NCBI RefSeq assembly: GCF_001552215.1
Contig: NZ_BCQT01000010.1
Span: 186,001-250,000 of the forward strand
Origin: Actinomadura macra NBRC 14102
GTDB taxonomy: Bacteria; Actinomycetota; Actinomycetes; Streptosporangiales; Streptosporangiaceae
Length of the DNA: 64,000 bases
Reading direction: 5' to 3'
The notes beneath the pieces were generated by a model. That model had not been told where the DNA came from. It worked only from the letters and a program-made list of their open reading frames with translations, and did no database searches. Positions 43,313-53,124 of the stretch are shown piece after piece (position 1 is the first letter of the stretch; each line of letters begins with the position of its first letter). The position numbers and the translations under genes were made by a program.

Positions 43313-44161
43313 ATGAGCGAACGTCCCGCACAGAGCCAGTCCTACCCTGGCCGCACCTCGGACATGGCACCCGAACCGCGCGACGAGATGCGCGGCTACA
43401 CGGGGAGCGGCCTCCTGGACGGGCGGCGGACGCTGATCACCGGCGGCGACTCCGGCATCGGCCGCGCGGTCGCGGTCGCGTTCGCCAAGGAGGGCGCCGA
43501 TGTCGCGATCACCTACCTGGAGGAGGACGACGACGCCCGGCACACCGCCGGCCTCGTCGAGGCCGAGGGCCGCCGCTGCCCCACCTTCGGCGGCGACCTG
43601 GCCGAGGAACGGCACAGCCGCGAGGTGGTCGAGCACGCCGTCCGCGACCTCGGCGGGCTGGACGTGCTCGTCCTGCACCACGGCACCCAGACGCCGGTCA
43701 CGGACGTCCGCGAGATCGACGAGGCACAACTCCGCCGGACGTTCGAGGTGAACGTGTTCTCGCTGTTCTGGACGGTCCAGCAGGCCCTCGACCACATGGG
43801 GCCCGGCTCGTCCATCGTCATCACCGGGTCCATCAACGGGCTGCGCGGCAACAAGACCCTGATCGACTACTCGGCCAGCAAGGCCGCCGCGATGGCCCTC
43901 ACGACATCCCTGGCCCAGAACCTCATGGACCGCGAGATCCGCGTCAACTGCGTCGCGCCCGGCCCGGTCTGGACGCCGCTGATCCCCGCCACCTTCGAGG
44001 CCGAGCGGGTCGAGGACTTCGGGAAGCAGGCGCCGATGGGCCGTGCCGCCGACCCCGACGAGGTCGCGCCGTCCTATGTGTTCTTCGCCGCGAACCGGCT
44101 GTCGTCCTATTACACCGGCCAGACGCTCGTTCCCGCCGGAGGGGAGATCCACCCGGGATGA
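43313..44161 (+). CDS. SDR-family oxidoreductase (YghA/YhdF-like)
   Basis: A 282-residue classical SDR. An N-terminal extension (PEPRDEMRGYTGSGLLDGR) typical of the YghA-type group precedes the cofactor motif TGGDSGIGRAVA, LHHGTQ, and the catalytic Tyr/Lys in YSASKAA. The start at 43313 fits this N-terminus; two upstream ATGs are possible. These enzymes reduce small carbonyls; a general stress link is common. It is divergent from the acyl-CoA operon. Confidence 0.9.
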   Translation: MSERPAQSQSYPGRTSDMAPEPRDEMRGYTGSGLLDGRRTLITGGDSGIGRAVAVAFAKEGADVAITYLEEDDDARHTAGLVEAEGRRCPTFGGDLAEERHSREVVEHAVRDLGGLDVLVLHHGTQTPVTDVREIDEAQLRRTFEVNVFSLFWTVQQALDHMGPGSSIVITGSINGLRGNKTLIDYSASKAAAMALTTSLAQNLMDREIRVNCVAPGPVWTPLIPATFEAERVEDFGKQAPMGRAADPDEVAPSYVFFAANRLSSYYTGQTLVPAGGEIHPG

Positions 44162-44405
44162 CCCCGCGGCGCAGCGACCCGGCGGAACCCGGGTTCGGCC
44201 GCTCGCACGGTCGCGGTTTCGTCATCTCCCTGGGGCTCGACACGCGTTCCCTGGCTTCGGGTGTTCGCCGTGCCGGTATCCGGGGATCCGGGCCTCATTC
44301 CGTGTTCGCCGGGACTTCGGTCACGTCCCACCTCCGCCCGGTGCCGCCGGACGTCCGGCACCGGGCGAGGGCGGGGGGTCGGGGATGTGACAGGTCAGAG
44401 CCGGA
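44162..44405. other. Intergenic region between convergent genes
   Basis: About 245 bp between the SDR and SCO5389-family stops. No gene or clear terminator hairpin was found by eye. Confidence 0.5.
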
Positions 44406-44801
44406 TCAGCAGTCGACCAACTCCGGAGACTGATTCAGGAGCTGGGCGCGAGGCGAGATGAAGCGCTCGTGCCGTTCGGCGTTGCCCTCGACGGCGAAGT
44501 CGAAGGCCGCGACGCGGTGACAGTTCTGGAACGCCAGGCGGACACCGAAGTGGCGCTCCAGCGCCCCGCGCATCGAGTCGCTGGCGAGGACGCGCAGCAA
44601 CTGTCCGCGGGACTGCTCGTCCGGCGGCGGGATCTGGTTGTCGGCGAACCCGGCGTCACCGTCACGCATCCGGGCGATGACACCGCTGATGACCTCCCAC
44701 GCGTACGGCAGCGAGTCGCGGACGCACGCGACAAACGACGCGTCGTCCACCTCTCCCTGGCGCGCCTTCTCCAGCAGCCGATCGTCGACAGTCAGGGACA
44801 T
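44406..44801 (-). CDS. SCO5389-family conserved actinobacterial protein
   Basis: A 131-residue protein highly like the Streptomyces SCO5389 family, known only as conserved in Actinobacteria. Characteristic stretches are DSLPYAWEVIS, FADNQIPPPDEQSRGQLLR and RHFGVRLAFQNCHRVA, with a NQSPEL..C ending. Function unknown. ATG 44801 is preceded by AGGGGAGA. It is a single gene facing away from the long regulatory gap upstream of the NlpC/P60 gene. Confidence 0.85.
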   Translation of the reverse strand: MSLTVDDRLLEKARQGEVDDASFVACVRDSLPYAWEVISGVIARMRDGDAGFADNQIPPPDEQSRGQLLRVLASDSMRGALERHFGVRLAFQNCHRVAAFDFAVEGNAERHERFISPRAQLLNQSPELVDC

Positions 44802-45485
44802 GATCGTTCTCCCCTCTCACCGGTTCTGGGACAGGAGACAGCGTCGCATGAAAACGATATTCGTTCCATAGCCTGAAGCGGGAGTGTTCTGCCATTTAGG
44901 ACATCGCGCCAGGTTTCGGCGTCGCGCGGCCGTCGCCAGAGGCTTCACATGTCGCCCGAGGGCGCGCCCCGGCCGGCGCCCTGACGGGGGTCGGAGAGAT
45001 GGATTCGGCGGTCGGATGCGGTCATCGGCCCGCGCCCCCTGCGGTCCGATTCGGCGGACAGTTCGGCTCTCCAAAAGTGTGCGACGAACGGACGTCGAAG
45101 GCTCGCATATGACCGGATCCGGCAATCCCAAGGCTCCCCAGGCATGAAGAATCCCCTGAAAGTAAGGGCCGGTGACACGACCGTGATATGCACCTCACCG
45201 AGACGTCGATCGCCCCTGTCCGGGCGGTAACGACCAGCGACCGGGCTGTGTCGCATATCACGCTGGAATAAATAAACCACACCCCCGGAGGGCCGTCCAA
45301 GATCTCTTTTGCCGGCGCGCTGTGCGGTTTCCGGAGCACGTCAAACGATCTTCGAAACGACCCCCGATCGGGGTGCCCAGGCCCGTGATCTGCGCCCACA
45401 GTTCCAAGAATGGTCATCACGGGATGCACAGAATCACTCACGGTGCGTTCGGAGAGATGGCCCCGATTTCGACTCTCCAAGGAAC
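44802..45485. other. Long intergenic region, first part
   Basis: About 680 bp without a supportable gene; open frames here are short and lack ribosome-binding sites. It holds the promoter of the minus-strand SCO5389-family gene near 44802-44880 and leads into the Crp-site region. Confidence 0.55.
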
Positions 45486-45501
45486 TGTGACCCACATCAC
45501 A
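45486..45501. promoter_or_regulatory. Crp-type operator (TGTGA-N6-TCACA)
   Basis: TGTGACCCACATCACA matches the actinobacterial and enteric Crp consensus at all ten core bases. A second, longer palindrome TGTGAA-N7-TTCACA lies at 45573-45591. Both are upstream of the probable c-di-AMP riboswitch and the NlpC/P60 gene. Confidence 0.7.
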
Positions 45502-45572
45502 ATTATGCCAATTCGGTCATCATCGGCGCAGGCAGCGCGACTGCCGTTACTGCCAGTCAGGTACTCGCAACA

Positions 45573-45591
45573 TGTGAAAATCGGCTTCACA
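45573..45591. promoter_or_regulatory. Second Crp-like palindrome
   Basis: TGTGAA and TTCACA form a 6-bp inverted repeat with a 7-bp spacer, one base longer than the canonical Crp site. It lies 72 bp downstream of the consensus site. Confidence 0.45.
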
Positions 45592-45800
45592 TTTGCCAGG
45601 CAAGCCAGACCCTGGCTACGTTCCTGCCCGGTTCATGCGGCACAGCACGCCGCCCCAGATAACAGAACACGCAATCCGATGCGCGGTTGCGGTGCGTCTC
45701 AGACTTGGCCCCTCTCAGGCCTGAGGCCGTCCCCCGGATGACACGGGTCCCTGGTGCGGGCCCGGCAGGTCATCCCGCGGGCGGAGCCGCCGCCGAAGAA

Positions 45801-45966
45801 CCGCGGTCGATCGCCGAGTCCGTGCAGTCATGAGGCACGGAGCCGAAACGCGGCCATGTCCGTGGTGTCCCGACGACACCCGGAAAACCGATGGCCGTGG
45901 CATCCCGAAAACGCCAGAGCGGTAGTCCCGCCTGCGGCGAGGGCTGCCCGGTAGGCACCATCCGCG
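45801..45966 (+). ncRNA. Probable ydaO-type c-di-AMP riboswitch in the NlpC/P60 leader
   Basis: The leader carries TCGCCGAGTCCGTG then CACGGAGCCGAAA and, at the far end, GGGCTGCCCGGTAGGC. These resemble the conserved ydaO/yuaA (c-di-AMP) blocks CGCCGAAUCC, GGAGCCGAA and AGCUAACCNNGUAGGC, in the right order over ~165 nt. Outer bases CGCGG (45802) and CCGCG (45962) can pair. In Actinobacteria this riboswitch sits before cell-wall hydrolase genes such as rpfA and NlpC/P60. The middle GGGGUGAA block is weak, so confidence is moderate. Confidence 0.55.
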
Positions 45967-46560
45967 ATGTCTGGAGTCATCCTGCATACCCCTCGAAACC
46001 CCCTGAAGACCCGCATCGCCCGCACCTCGCTCGCCGGCGGCACCGTGCTCACCACCGCGACCGCCCTCGGCGTGTCACTCCTGGTGGCGGTACCCGGACA
46101 GGCGACACCGGCGCGGGCCGCGGCCCCGGCACAGGCGGTGGCGGCCACGAACGTGGCGGCCACCAAGATCTCTGCGTCCAGGAAGGCGCGGCAGAAGAAG
46201 CGCGCCGCCGTCGCCGTCAAGTTCGCCTACAAGCAGATCGGCGACCCGTACCGCTACGGCGGCAACGGGCCCGGCTCGTGGGACTGTTCGGGACTGGCGG
46301 GCACCTCCTGGCGCAAGGCCGGGGTCAAGCTACCCCGCACGACAACGCAGATCTACCGTGCGGTCAAGTACAAGGTCTCCTGGAAGGGCGCGGTCAAGGG
46401 CGACCTGCTCTTCTTCTACGGCGGTAAGTCCCACATGGGGATCTACGTCGGGAACGGCTACATGATCCACGCGCCCAGCTCGGGCAAGCGGGTCAAGAAG
46501 GTCAAGCTGGCGGGCTACTACAAGCGTCACTTCAGCGGCGGCGTCCGCCCCGGCTACTGA
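45967..46560 (+). CDS. Secreted NlpC/P60 (C40) cell-wall endopeptidase
   Basis: A 197-residue exported hydrolase. The N-terminus is a signal peptide (Arg/Lys region, then a hydrophobic stretch ~24-46 ending in ATPARAAA). The C40 domain (~75-197) has the catalytic Cys in WDCSGL, the His in SHMGIYVGNG and a third residue in MIHAPSSG. It cleaves peptidoglycan stem peptides. The upstream Crp site and c-di-AMP riboswitch candidate imply tight control of wall hydrolysis. ATG 45967 lies directly after the aptamer and has only a weak ribosome-binding site; no better start is seen. Confidence 0.92.
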   Translation: MSGVILHTPRNPLKTRIARTSLAGGTVLTTATALGVSLLVAVPGQATPARAAAPAQAVAATNVAATKISASRKARQKKRAAVAVKFAYKQIGDPYRYGGNGPGSWDCSGLAGTSWRKAGVKLPRTTTQIYRAVKYKVSWKGAVKGDLLFFYGGKSHMGIYVGNGYMIHAPSSGKRVKKVKLAGYYKRHFSGGVRPGY

Positions 46561-46580
46561 ACCGGCCATAGATGACGTGA

Positions 46581-46610
46581 GGCCCCGTACCGGACGTCCG
46601 GCACGGGGCC
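46581..46610 (+). terminator. Hairpin terminator after the NlpC/P60 gene
   Basis: GGCCCCGT (46581-46588) pairs with ACGGGGCC (46603-46610), with a further CCGG/CCGG pairing inside. It lies 20 bp after the stop. Confidence 0.75.
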
Positions 46611-46662
46611 CTCGCCACGTCTCAGCTGCTCGGCGGCTAGGAAAGTACAGCCTCCAGGGAGG

Positions 46663-47739
46663 TCAGACGGCAAGGAGCGGGTAGTCGGTATATCCGCGGT
46701 GGTCGCCGCCGTAGAAGCTCGCCGGGTCGGGCTCGTTGTAGGGACCGCCGGCCCGGATCCGCTCCGGAAGGTCGGGATTGGCGAGCCACAGCCTCGCGAA
46801 CGAGATCGCATCGGCCAGGCCCTCGCGCAACGCCTCCGCGCCGTCTTCCGGACCGGCCTGGATGTCTCCGGAGACCGGATGCGGGTTCAGGATCAACGTT
46901 CCCGGCCAGGCGGCGCGAAGCGTGCGGGTCAGATCCCGCAGACCCGTCTCCATGATGTGGAGGTAGGCCAGCCCTAGCGGCGCCAATGCGGTCACCAGGG
47001 CCGTGTACAGCTCAGGGGTGTCGCTCTCACTGACACCGTTGGCGTCATTGCCCGGGGACACCCGGAAACCCACGTGCTCTGGTCCGATCGCTTCGGCCAC
47101 CGCGCGCGCGACCTCCACGCCGAACCTGATGCGGTTCTGGACCGTCCCGCCGTAGGCGTCCGTCCGCCTGTTGCTTCCGTCCGTAAGGAACTGGTGGATC
47201 AGGTACCCGTTCGCACCGTGCAGTTCCACCCCGTCAAAACCGGCGGCGACGGCGTTCCGGGCGGCGTCCACGAACTCCTGGACGGCCTGCGCGATGTCGT
47301 CCAAGGTCATCTCGCGGGGTTCGGGGTGGTCGAGCATCCCGTCCAGGGTGAACAGCTGCTCGCCGCTGGCGATCGGCGACGGGCCCAGCGGCAGCGCGCC
47401 GTCCGGGTACAAGGCCGGGTGGCCCACCCGGCCCGCGTGCATCAGCTGGGCGAAGATCCGGCCGCCCTTCGCGTGCACCGCGCCGGTGACGGCCCGCCAC
47501 GCCTCCACCTGGCCGTCCGAATGCAGGCCCGGCGTCCAGATGTAACCCTGCCCCCGGACGCTCGGCTGCGTGCCCTCGGTGATGATCAACCCGGCGGAGG
47601 CGCGCTGCGCGTAGTACTCGGCGGTCAGTTCGGTCACCTTCCCGTCCTCGACGGCCCGGCTCCGGGTCATCGGCGCCATCACCAGGCGGTTGGACAACTC
47701 CAGCTTTCCGTCCGACAGCGGTTCGAACAATCCCTTCAC
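46663..47739 (-). CDS. Old Yellow Enzyme-type alkene reductase (NemA-like)
   Basis: A 358-residue FMN-dependent TIM-barrel ene-reductase. It begins with LFEPLSDGKLELSNRLVMAPMTRSRA, split here by length but clearly OYE; the substrate-binding HGANGYLIHQFL and FMN-phosphate regions are present. GTG 47739 is selected because AGGAGG lies five bases upstream. It reduces activated C=C bonds or nitro compounds with NADPH. It is divergent from a LAL regulator across a 101-bp region with nested inverted repeats, so that regulator may control it. Confidence 0.94.
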   Translation of the reverse strand: MKGLFEPLSDGKLELSNRLVMAPMTRSRAVEDGKVTELTAEYYAQRASAGLIITEGTQPSVRGQGYIWTPGLHSDGQVEAWRAVTGAVHAKGGRIFAQLMHAGRVGHPALYPDGALPLGPSPIASGEQLFTLDGMLDHPEPREMTLDDIAQAVQEFVDAARNAVAAGFDGVELHGANGYLIHQFLTDGSNRRTDAYGGTVQNRIRFGVEVARAVAEAIGPEHVGFRVSPGNDANGVSESDTPELYTALVTALAPLGLAYLHIMETGLRDLTRTLRAAWPGTLILNPHPVSGDIQAGPEDGAEALREGLADAISFARLWLANPDLPERIRAGGPYNEPDPASFYGGDHRGYTDYPLLAV

Positions 47740-47789
47740 GACGTCCTCCTCATGGCGTGCCAACTCGCCACGAAGGTACGGAGCGTCCG

Positions 47790-47831
47790 CTACGGGGCGA
47801 ATCCGTAAGGATTCGGTAGTCGGCCCCGTAG
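47790..47831. promoter_or_regulatory. Nested inverted repeats between the ene-reductase and LAL genes
   Basis: CTACGGGGC (47790-47798) and GCCCCGTAG (47823-47831) form a perfect 9-bp outer inverted repeat. Inside it, GAATCC-GTAA-GGATTC (47799-47814) is a perfect inner palindrome. The structure sits in the divergent promoter region and ends nine bases before the LAL start, so it is a strong operator candidate. Confidence 0.7.
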
Positions 47832-47840
47832 TTTGGAGGC

Positions 47841-50555
47841 GTGCTCTACGGGCGTGAAACCGAACAGACGCGGATCTCCTCGCTGCTCGCGGGAGCGCGC
47901 GACGACGGACGCAGCGGCGCCCTCGTCCTGCGCGGCGAAGCCGGCATCGGCAAGTCCGCGCTGCTGGCAGAGGCGGCGGACGGCGTCCCGCGGGTCCTGC
48001 GCGCGGTCGGGATCGAGGCGGAGTCCGGCATCGCGTTCGCCGGGCTCAGCCAGCTCCTGTGGCCCGTCCGCGACCGGCTGGACGCCCTCCCGGACGCGCA
48101 GGCGGCGGCGCTGCGGTCGGCGCTCAGCGGTCCGGGCGCGACCGAAACGGCGCCGCAGGATCGTTTCACCACCGGTCTCGCCGTGCTGACGCTCCTCGCC
48201 GACCTCGCGGACGAGGACCGTCCCGTCCTGTGCGTCGTGGACGACGCGCAGTGGTTCGACACCGCGACCGCCGAGGCGCTGCTGTTCGCGGCGCGACGGC
48301 TGGCGGCCGAGGGGGTGGTGATGCTCTTCGCCGCGCGGGACGAGTCGTTCGCCAGGACGGGCCTGCCCGAACTGCGCCTCGACCGGCTGAACCCCGACGA
48401 TGCCAGGCGCCTCGCCGCCGCGCGGCATGTGCCGCCCGCCGTCCGCGACTGGATCGTCCGGGAATCGAAGGGCAACCCGCTCGCCCTGCTGGAGTTCGGC
48501 GCCGCCGGTCACCTGCTGCAGGACGGTACGCGCCCACTGCCGGTCACCGACCAGGTCGTCGCGTCGTTCCGGAACCAGATCAGCGCGCTTCCGGAGAAGA
48601 CACGGTTGATGCTCCTCATCGCCGCAGCCGAAGGACGCGGATACATGCCGAGCCTATTGGGCGGGGCGCGCGCGCTGGGCGTGGGCTTGTCCGACCTAGA
48701 GGCGGCGGAGCGAGCCCGGCTGGTCGAGGTGACAGGCAGGACGATCACCTTCCGCCACCCGCTCATCCGGGCTGCCTCCTATCAGGGCGCGGTCGCGGCG
48801 CAGCGCATCGCCGTCCACCAGGCCCTGGCCGACTCGTCGGACGATGGGGACTGCCGTGCGCGGCACCGCGCGTCCGCCGCCATGGCACCGGACGAGGAAG
48901 TCGCCGCCGACCTCCAGGCCGCGGCAGAGCGCGCGCGGGACCGCGCCGGTTACGCGACCGCGGCAGCACTCTTCCGCCAAGCCGCAGATCTGACGCCCAC
49001 CGCAGGCGCGCGCGCTGCGCGTCTTGGCGCGGCGGCAGAGACGATCCTTCAAGCCGGGCACCCCACAGAGGCCGAGCAGTTGGCCGCCATGGCCGCGAAG
49101 CTCACCGGCGACCCGGAGGAGCACGCGCGCCTCGGCCGCGTCCGCGCCACAGTCGAGTACGAGCGCGGCGACCCGCGCGCCGCCGCCCGCCTCATGGTCG
49201 AGCACGCCGCCCACGCGGCACCGGACGACCGGATCGCCATGCTGCGGACCGGCGCCGCCTACGCCTGGACGTCCGGCGAGGCCCCCGCCGTCCTGCGCGC
49301 CGCGGCCCTGCTTCCCGGCGACCGGACGGTCCAGGGCCTCGCCCACCTGGTCGACGGCGACCACGAACGCGGCGTCCCCCTCCTGTCCGCCCTGGTCAGC
49401 GAGGCCCGATCCGTCCTTGCGAGCCCGGAGCCGACCGGCGGCCGGGACGACTGGGCGGACTGCGCGCCGGGCGAGGCCGAGCCGCACGGACGTCCGCTGG
49501 ACCCGGCCGGGCGGTTCCAGGCCGCCCAGCTCGCGCTAATCCTCGGCGACGACGAGGCCGCGTTAGCGCTCGCCGACGCCGAGGCCGCACGCTGCCGGCG
49601 GCACGGCCTGATCGGCGCGCTGCCGAACGTCCTCCAGACCCAGGCGCAGACGCGGATCGCCGCGGGACGGCACGCCGACGCCGAGGCCATCGTGGCCGAG
49701 GCCATCGCGCTCGCCCACGACACCGGCCTGTCCCGCCGCGAGGGACGGCTCGGCGCCGTGCTGGCGCGGATCCCGGCGATCGAAGGCGACGAGGCGCGCC
49801 TCCACGAGCTGATCGACAAGGCGCCGCCCCCGCACTGCGGGCTCGCCAGCAACGCGCTCGCCCTGCTCGAGCTGGGCCTCGGCAGGTACGACGACGCGCT
49901 GCGGCACCTGGACGAGATCGTGCAGGGCCCGCGCCGGTACAGCGCGGAGGTCATGCTGTCCGCCGCTGACCAGATCGAGGCGGCAGTACGTTCCGGACGT
50001 GCTGACCAGGCGCGTCCTGTTTTCGCCCGGTTCCGCGCATGGGCCGAGGCCGGAAAGCAGCCCTGGGCCCTCGCGGTGGCACTGCGCTGCGAGGCGCTCT
50101 TGGAAGACGCTGACGATCCCGAGGAACCGTACGTGCGGGCCATCCTTCTTCATGAGCAGTCAGCGCGACCGTTCGAACGGGCCCGCACCGAGCTCCTCTA
50201 CGGCGAATGGCTCCGCCGCAGCCGCCGCCGCTCGGATTCCCGTACCCCTCTTCGTTCCGCGGCGGACATCTTCGAGCGACTCCGCGCAACGCCCTGGCTC
50301 AACCGCGCGCGCGCCGAACTCCGGGCCACCGGCGAGGCGGGCACCACATCCACACCCACCGCGCCGGACCTTCTCGACCGCCTCACCCCGCAGGAACTCC
50401 AGGTCGTCCGGCTCGCCGCCGACGGCACCAGCAGCCGCGAAATCGCCGCGCAGCTCTTCCTCAGCCCGCGGACGGTCGAGTACCACCTCTACAAGGCGTA
50501 TCCGAAACTCGGTATCTCGTCCCGCAAGGAACTGTCCCGCCTCGCCGCCCCCTGA
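47841..50555 (+). CDS. Large LuxR-family ATP-dependent regulator (LAL), second copy
   Basis: A 904-residue STAND regulator starting MLYGRETEQTRISSLL. Walker A is GEAGIGKSALL (~residues 33-43), Walker B is LCVVDDAQWF, the middle is TPR-like, and the C-terminal LuxR helix-turn-helix is SREIAAQLFLSPRTVEYHL. GGAGG is very close to the GTG 47841, so initiation could be slightly downstream. It is divergent from the ene-reductase and its promoter region contains nested palindromes. It is not a close duplicate of the LAL at 38504-41350: motif wording differs throughout. Confidence 0.93.
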   Translation: MLYGRETEQTRISSLLAGARDDGRSGALVLRGEAGIGKSALLAEAADGVPRVLRAVGIEAESGIAFAGLSQLLWPVRDRLDALPDAQAAALRSALSGPGATETAPQDRFTTGLAVLTLLADLADEDRPVLCVVDDAQWFDTATAEALLFAARRLAAEGVVMLFAARDESFARTGLPELRLDRLNPDDARRLAAARHVPPAVRDWIVRESKGNPLALLEFGAAGHLLQDGTRPLPVTDQVVASFRNQISALPEKTRLMLLIAAAEGRGYMPSLLGGARALGVGLSDLEAAERARLVEVTGRTITFRHPLIRAASYQGAVAAQRIAVHQALADSSDDGDCRARHRASAAMAPDEEVAADLQAAAERARDRAGYATAAALFRQAADLTPTAGARAARLGAAAETILQAGHPTEAEQLAAMAAKLTGDPEEHARLGRVRATVEYERGDPRAAARLMVEHAAHAAPDDRIAMLRTGAAYAWTSGEAPAVLRAAALLPGDRTVQGLAHLVDGDHERGVPLLSALVSEARSVLASPEPTGGRDDWADCAPGEAEPHGRPLDPAGRFQAAQLALILGDDEAALALADAEAARCRRHGLIGALPNVLQTQAQTRIAAGRHADAEAIVAEAIALAHDTGLSRREGRLGAVLARIPAIEGDEARLHELIDKAPPPHCGLASNALALLELGLGRYDDALRHLDEIVQGPRRYSAEVMLSAADQIEAAVRSGRADQARPVFARFRAWAEAGKQPWALAVALRCEALLEDADDPEEPYVRAILLHEQSARPFERARTELLYGEWLRRSRRRSDSRTPLRSAADIFERLRATPWLNRARAELRATGEAGTTSTPTAPDLLDRLTPQELQVVRLAADGTSSREIAAQLFLSPRTVEYHLYKAYPKLGISSRKELSRLAAP

Positions 50556-50566
50556 CGGAGGACCAG

Positions 50567-51265
50567 CTAAACCCCGGTGGGCAGAGTGCGGGCCAAGAAC
50601 TCCTCCGTGAGCCGCCAGGCCCGGTCCGCCGGTTCCGGCTGGTAGAACATCGGGGCCTTGCGGTTGTGGAAGGCGTGCCCGCCGTCCTCCTGGACGTGGA
50701 TCTCGATGCCGTCCCGCCCGTCCACCGCCCGCTCTACGGCCGCGACGTCCTCACGCGAGATATAGGCGTCGGACCCACCGAAGTGGAGCTGCAACGGTGC
50801 CCGGACACGCTCAAGCAGCCCAAGTGCACCTGGCACCCCGGAACCGTAGAACGACACTGCCGAATCGACCTCAGCGCGCGCTGCCAACAGGTACGCGAGC
50901 GTCCCACCAAAGCAGAACCCGAGCACGCCGACCCGTCCGTCGACCTCAGGAAGACCCCGCAACGCTGCGAGCGCGGCCTCAAGGTCTTCCGGCCCCTTCT
51001 CCCAGTCGAACGCCGACACCATCGACATCGCCTTGGGCAGCGCCTGCTCCTCATGCTGGACGGCCCAATCCGGCTCGATCCGCCAGAACATGTCGGGCGC
51101 CGCTACGACATAGCCCAGCGCAAGGAGATCCTCCGCCACCGCCTCCACGTAGTCCCCGACTCCGAAGATCTCCTGCACCAGCAGGATCCCGGGTCCCGGC
51201 CTCTCCGGTGCCCACACATGGAGCGAGAACTCCCCGTCAGCGACACGCACTCTCTCGATACGCAT
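50567..51265 (-). CDS. Dienelactone hydrolase family protein
   Basis: A 232-residue alpha/beta hydrolase. The nucleophile elbow is GFCFGG (Cys), the acid is Asp in GGSDAYI and the base is His in GGHAFHN, the Cys-Asp-His triad of dienelactone hydrolases. ATG 51265 shares a base with the stop of the upstream thioesterase gene, indicating coupling; a GTG one codon earlier is equally possible. It converts dienelactones or related esters in aromatic catabolism, but the substrate here is unknown. Confidence 0.92.
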   Translation of the reverse strand: MRIERVRVADGEFSLHVWAPERPGPGILLVQEIFGVGDYVEAVAEDLLALGYVVAAPDMFWRIEPDWAVQHEEQALPKAMSMVSAFDWEKGPEDLEAALAALRGLPEVDGRVGVLGFCFGGTLAYLLAARAEVDSAVSFYGSGVPGALGLLERVRAPLQLHFGGSDAYISREDVAAVERAVDGRDGIEIHVQEDGGHAFHNRKAPMFYQPEPADRAWRLTEEFLARTLPTGV

Positions 51266-51693
51266 CACCCCATGATCGCGTAGACGGCGCTGGCCTGGGC
51301 CACCGTCGCGGAGTCCCCGTCCGTGGTCAGCGTCACGTCCGCGAACGCCAGCGTCCGGCCCAGCTTGCTGATCGTCACCGCCACCAGGACGTCCCGTCCC
51401 ATCACGGGCCGCTGGAACGAGGTGTTGAGCTGCACAGTGGTCATCGGAACGAACCCGCCCCGCGCCCCGGCGACCGCCACGACGACTCCGGTGTCGGCCG
51501 CCGCCATCATCGCCTGCCCAGACAGACCGCCCCCTTCTCGGGCAAGCCGGTCAGACCATGGCAACCGAAGCACTGCCGAACCTTCCCCCACCTTCTCCAC
51601 CACAAGGCCCAGTTCGAGCACCCAGGGCGCGAAGTTCTCGCGCAAGATCTCGTCGCCGTCCGCGGGCTTCAACGTCACCCCGCCATGATGCAC
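51265..51693 (-). CDS. PaaI-type hotdog-fold thioesterase
   Basis: A 142-residue acyl-CoA thioesterase-like protein with the hotdog helix (LSGQAMMAAADTGVVVAV) and FVPMTTVQLNTSFQRPV strand. The start is uncertain: ATG 51693, or GTG 51678 which begins nearer the conserved region. It is coupled to the dienelactone hydrolase gene and divergent from a P450 only ~10 bp away, so the three may be co-regulated. Confidence 0.88.
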   Translation of the reverse strand: MHHGGVTLKPADGDEILRENFAPWVLELGLVVEKVGEGSAVLRLPWSDRLAREGGGLSGQAMMAAADTGVVVAVAGARGGFVPMTTVQLNTSFQRPVMGRDVLVAVTISKLGRTLAFADVTLTTDGDSATVAQASAVYAIMG

Positions 51694-51702
51694 TCTGAAG
51701 GC

Positions 51703-52974
<1,272 letters not shown>

Positions 52975-52982
52975 CAGGCGAA

Positions 52983-53012
52983 GCGCCCCGCCCTTGAAGA
53001 AGGACGGGGCGC
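52983..53012. terminator. Hairpin terminator after the P450 gene
   Basis: A 13-bp stem with one mismatch (52983-52995 with 53000-53012) and a 4-nt loop; it lies between convergent genes. Confidence 0.8.
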
Positions 53013-53124
53013 CCCTGCCGGTCGGGCTTCCCCACCCGCCGGCGACCGGAGACTACCCGCGCCGGCCGGGTGCCCATCACGAACCGCCGCCGGCCCTCGA
53101 CCTGACGCGGGACGGGTCCACGCC

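Noticed and set aside
38504..50555. The two LAL regulators as a recent duplication
   Set aside because: Walker, linker and helix-turn-helix wording differs throughout, so they are distant paralogues.
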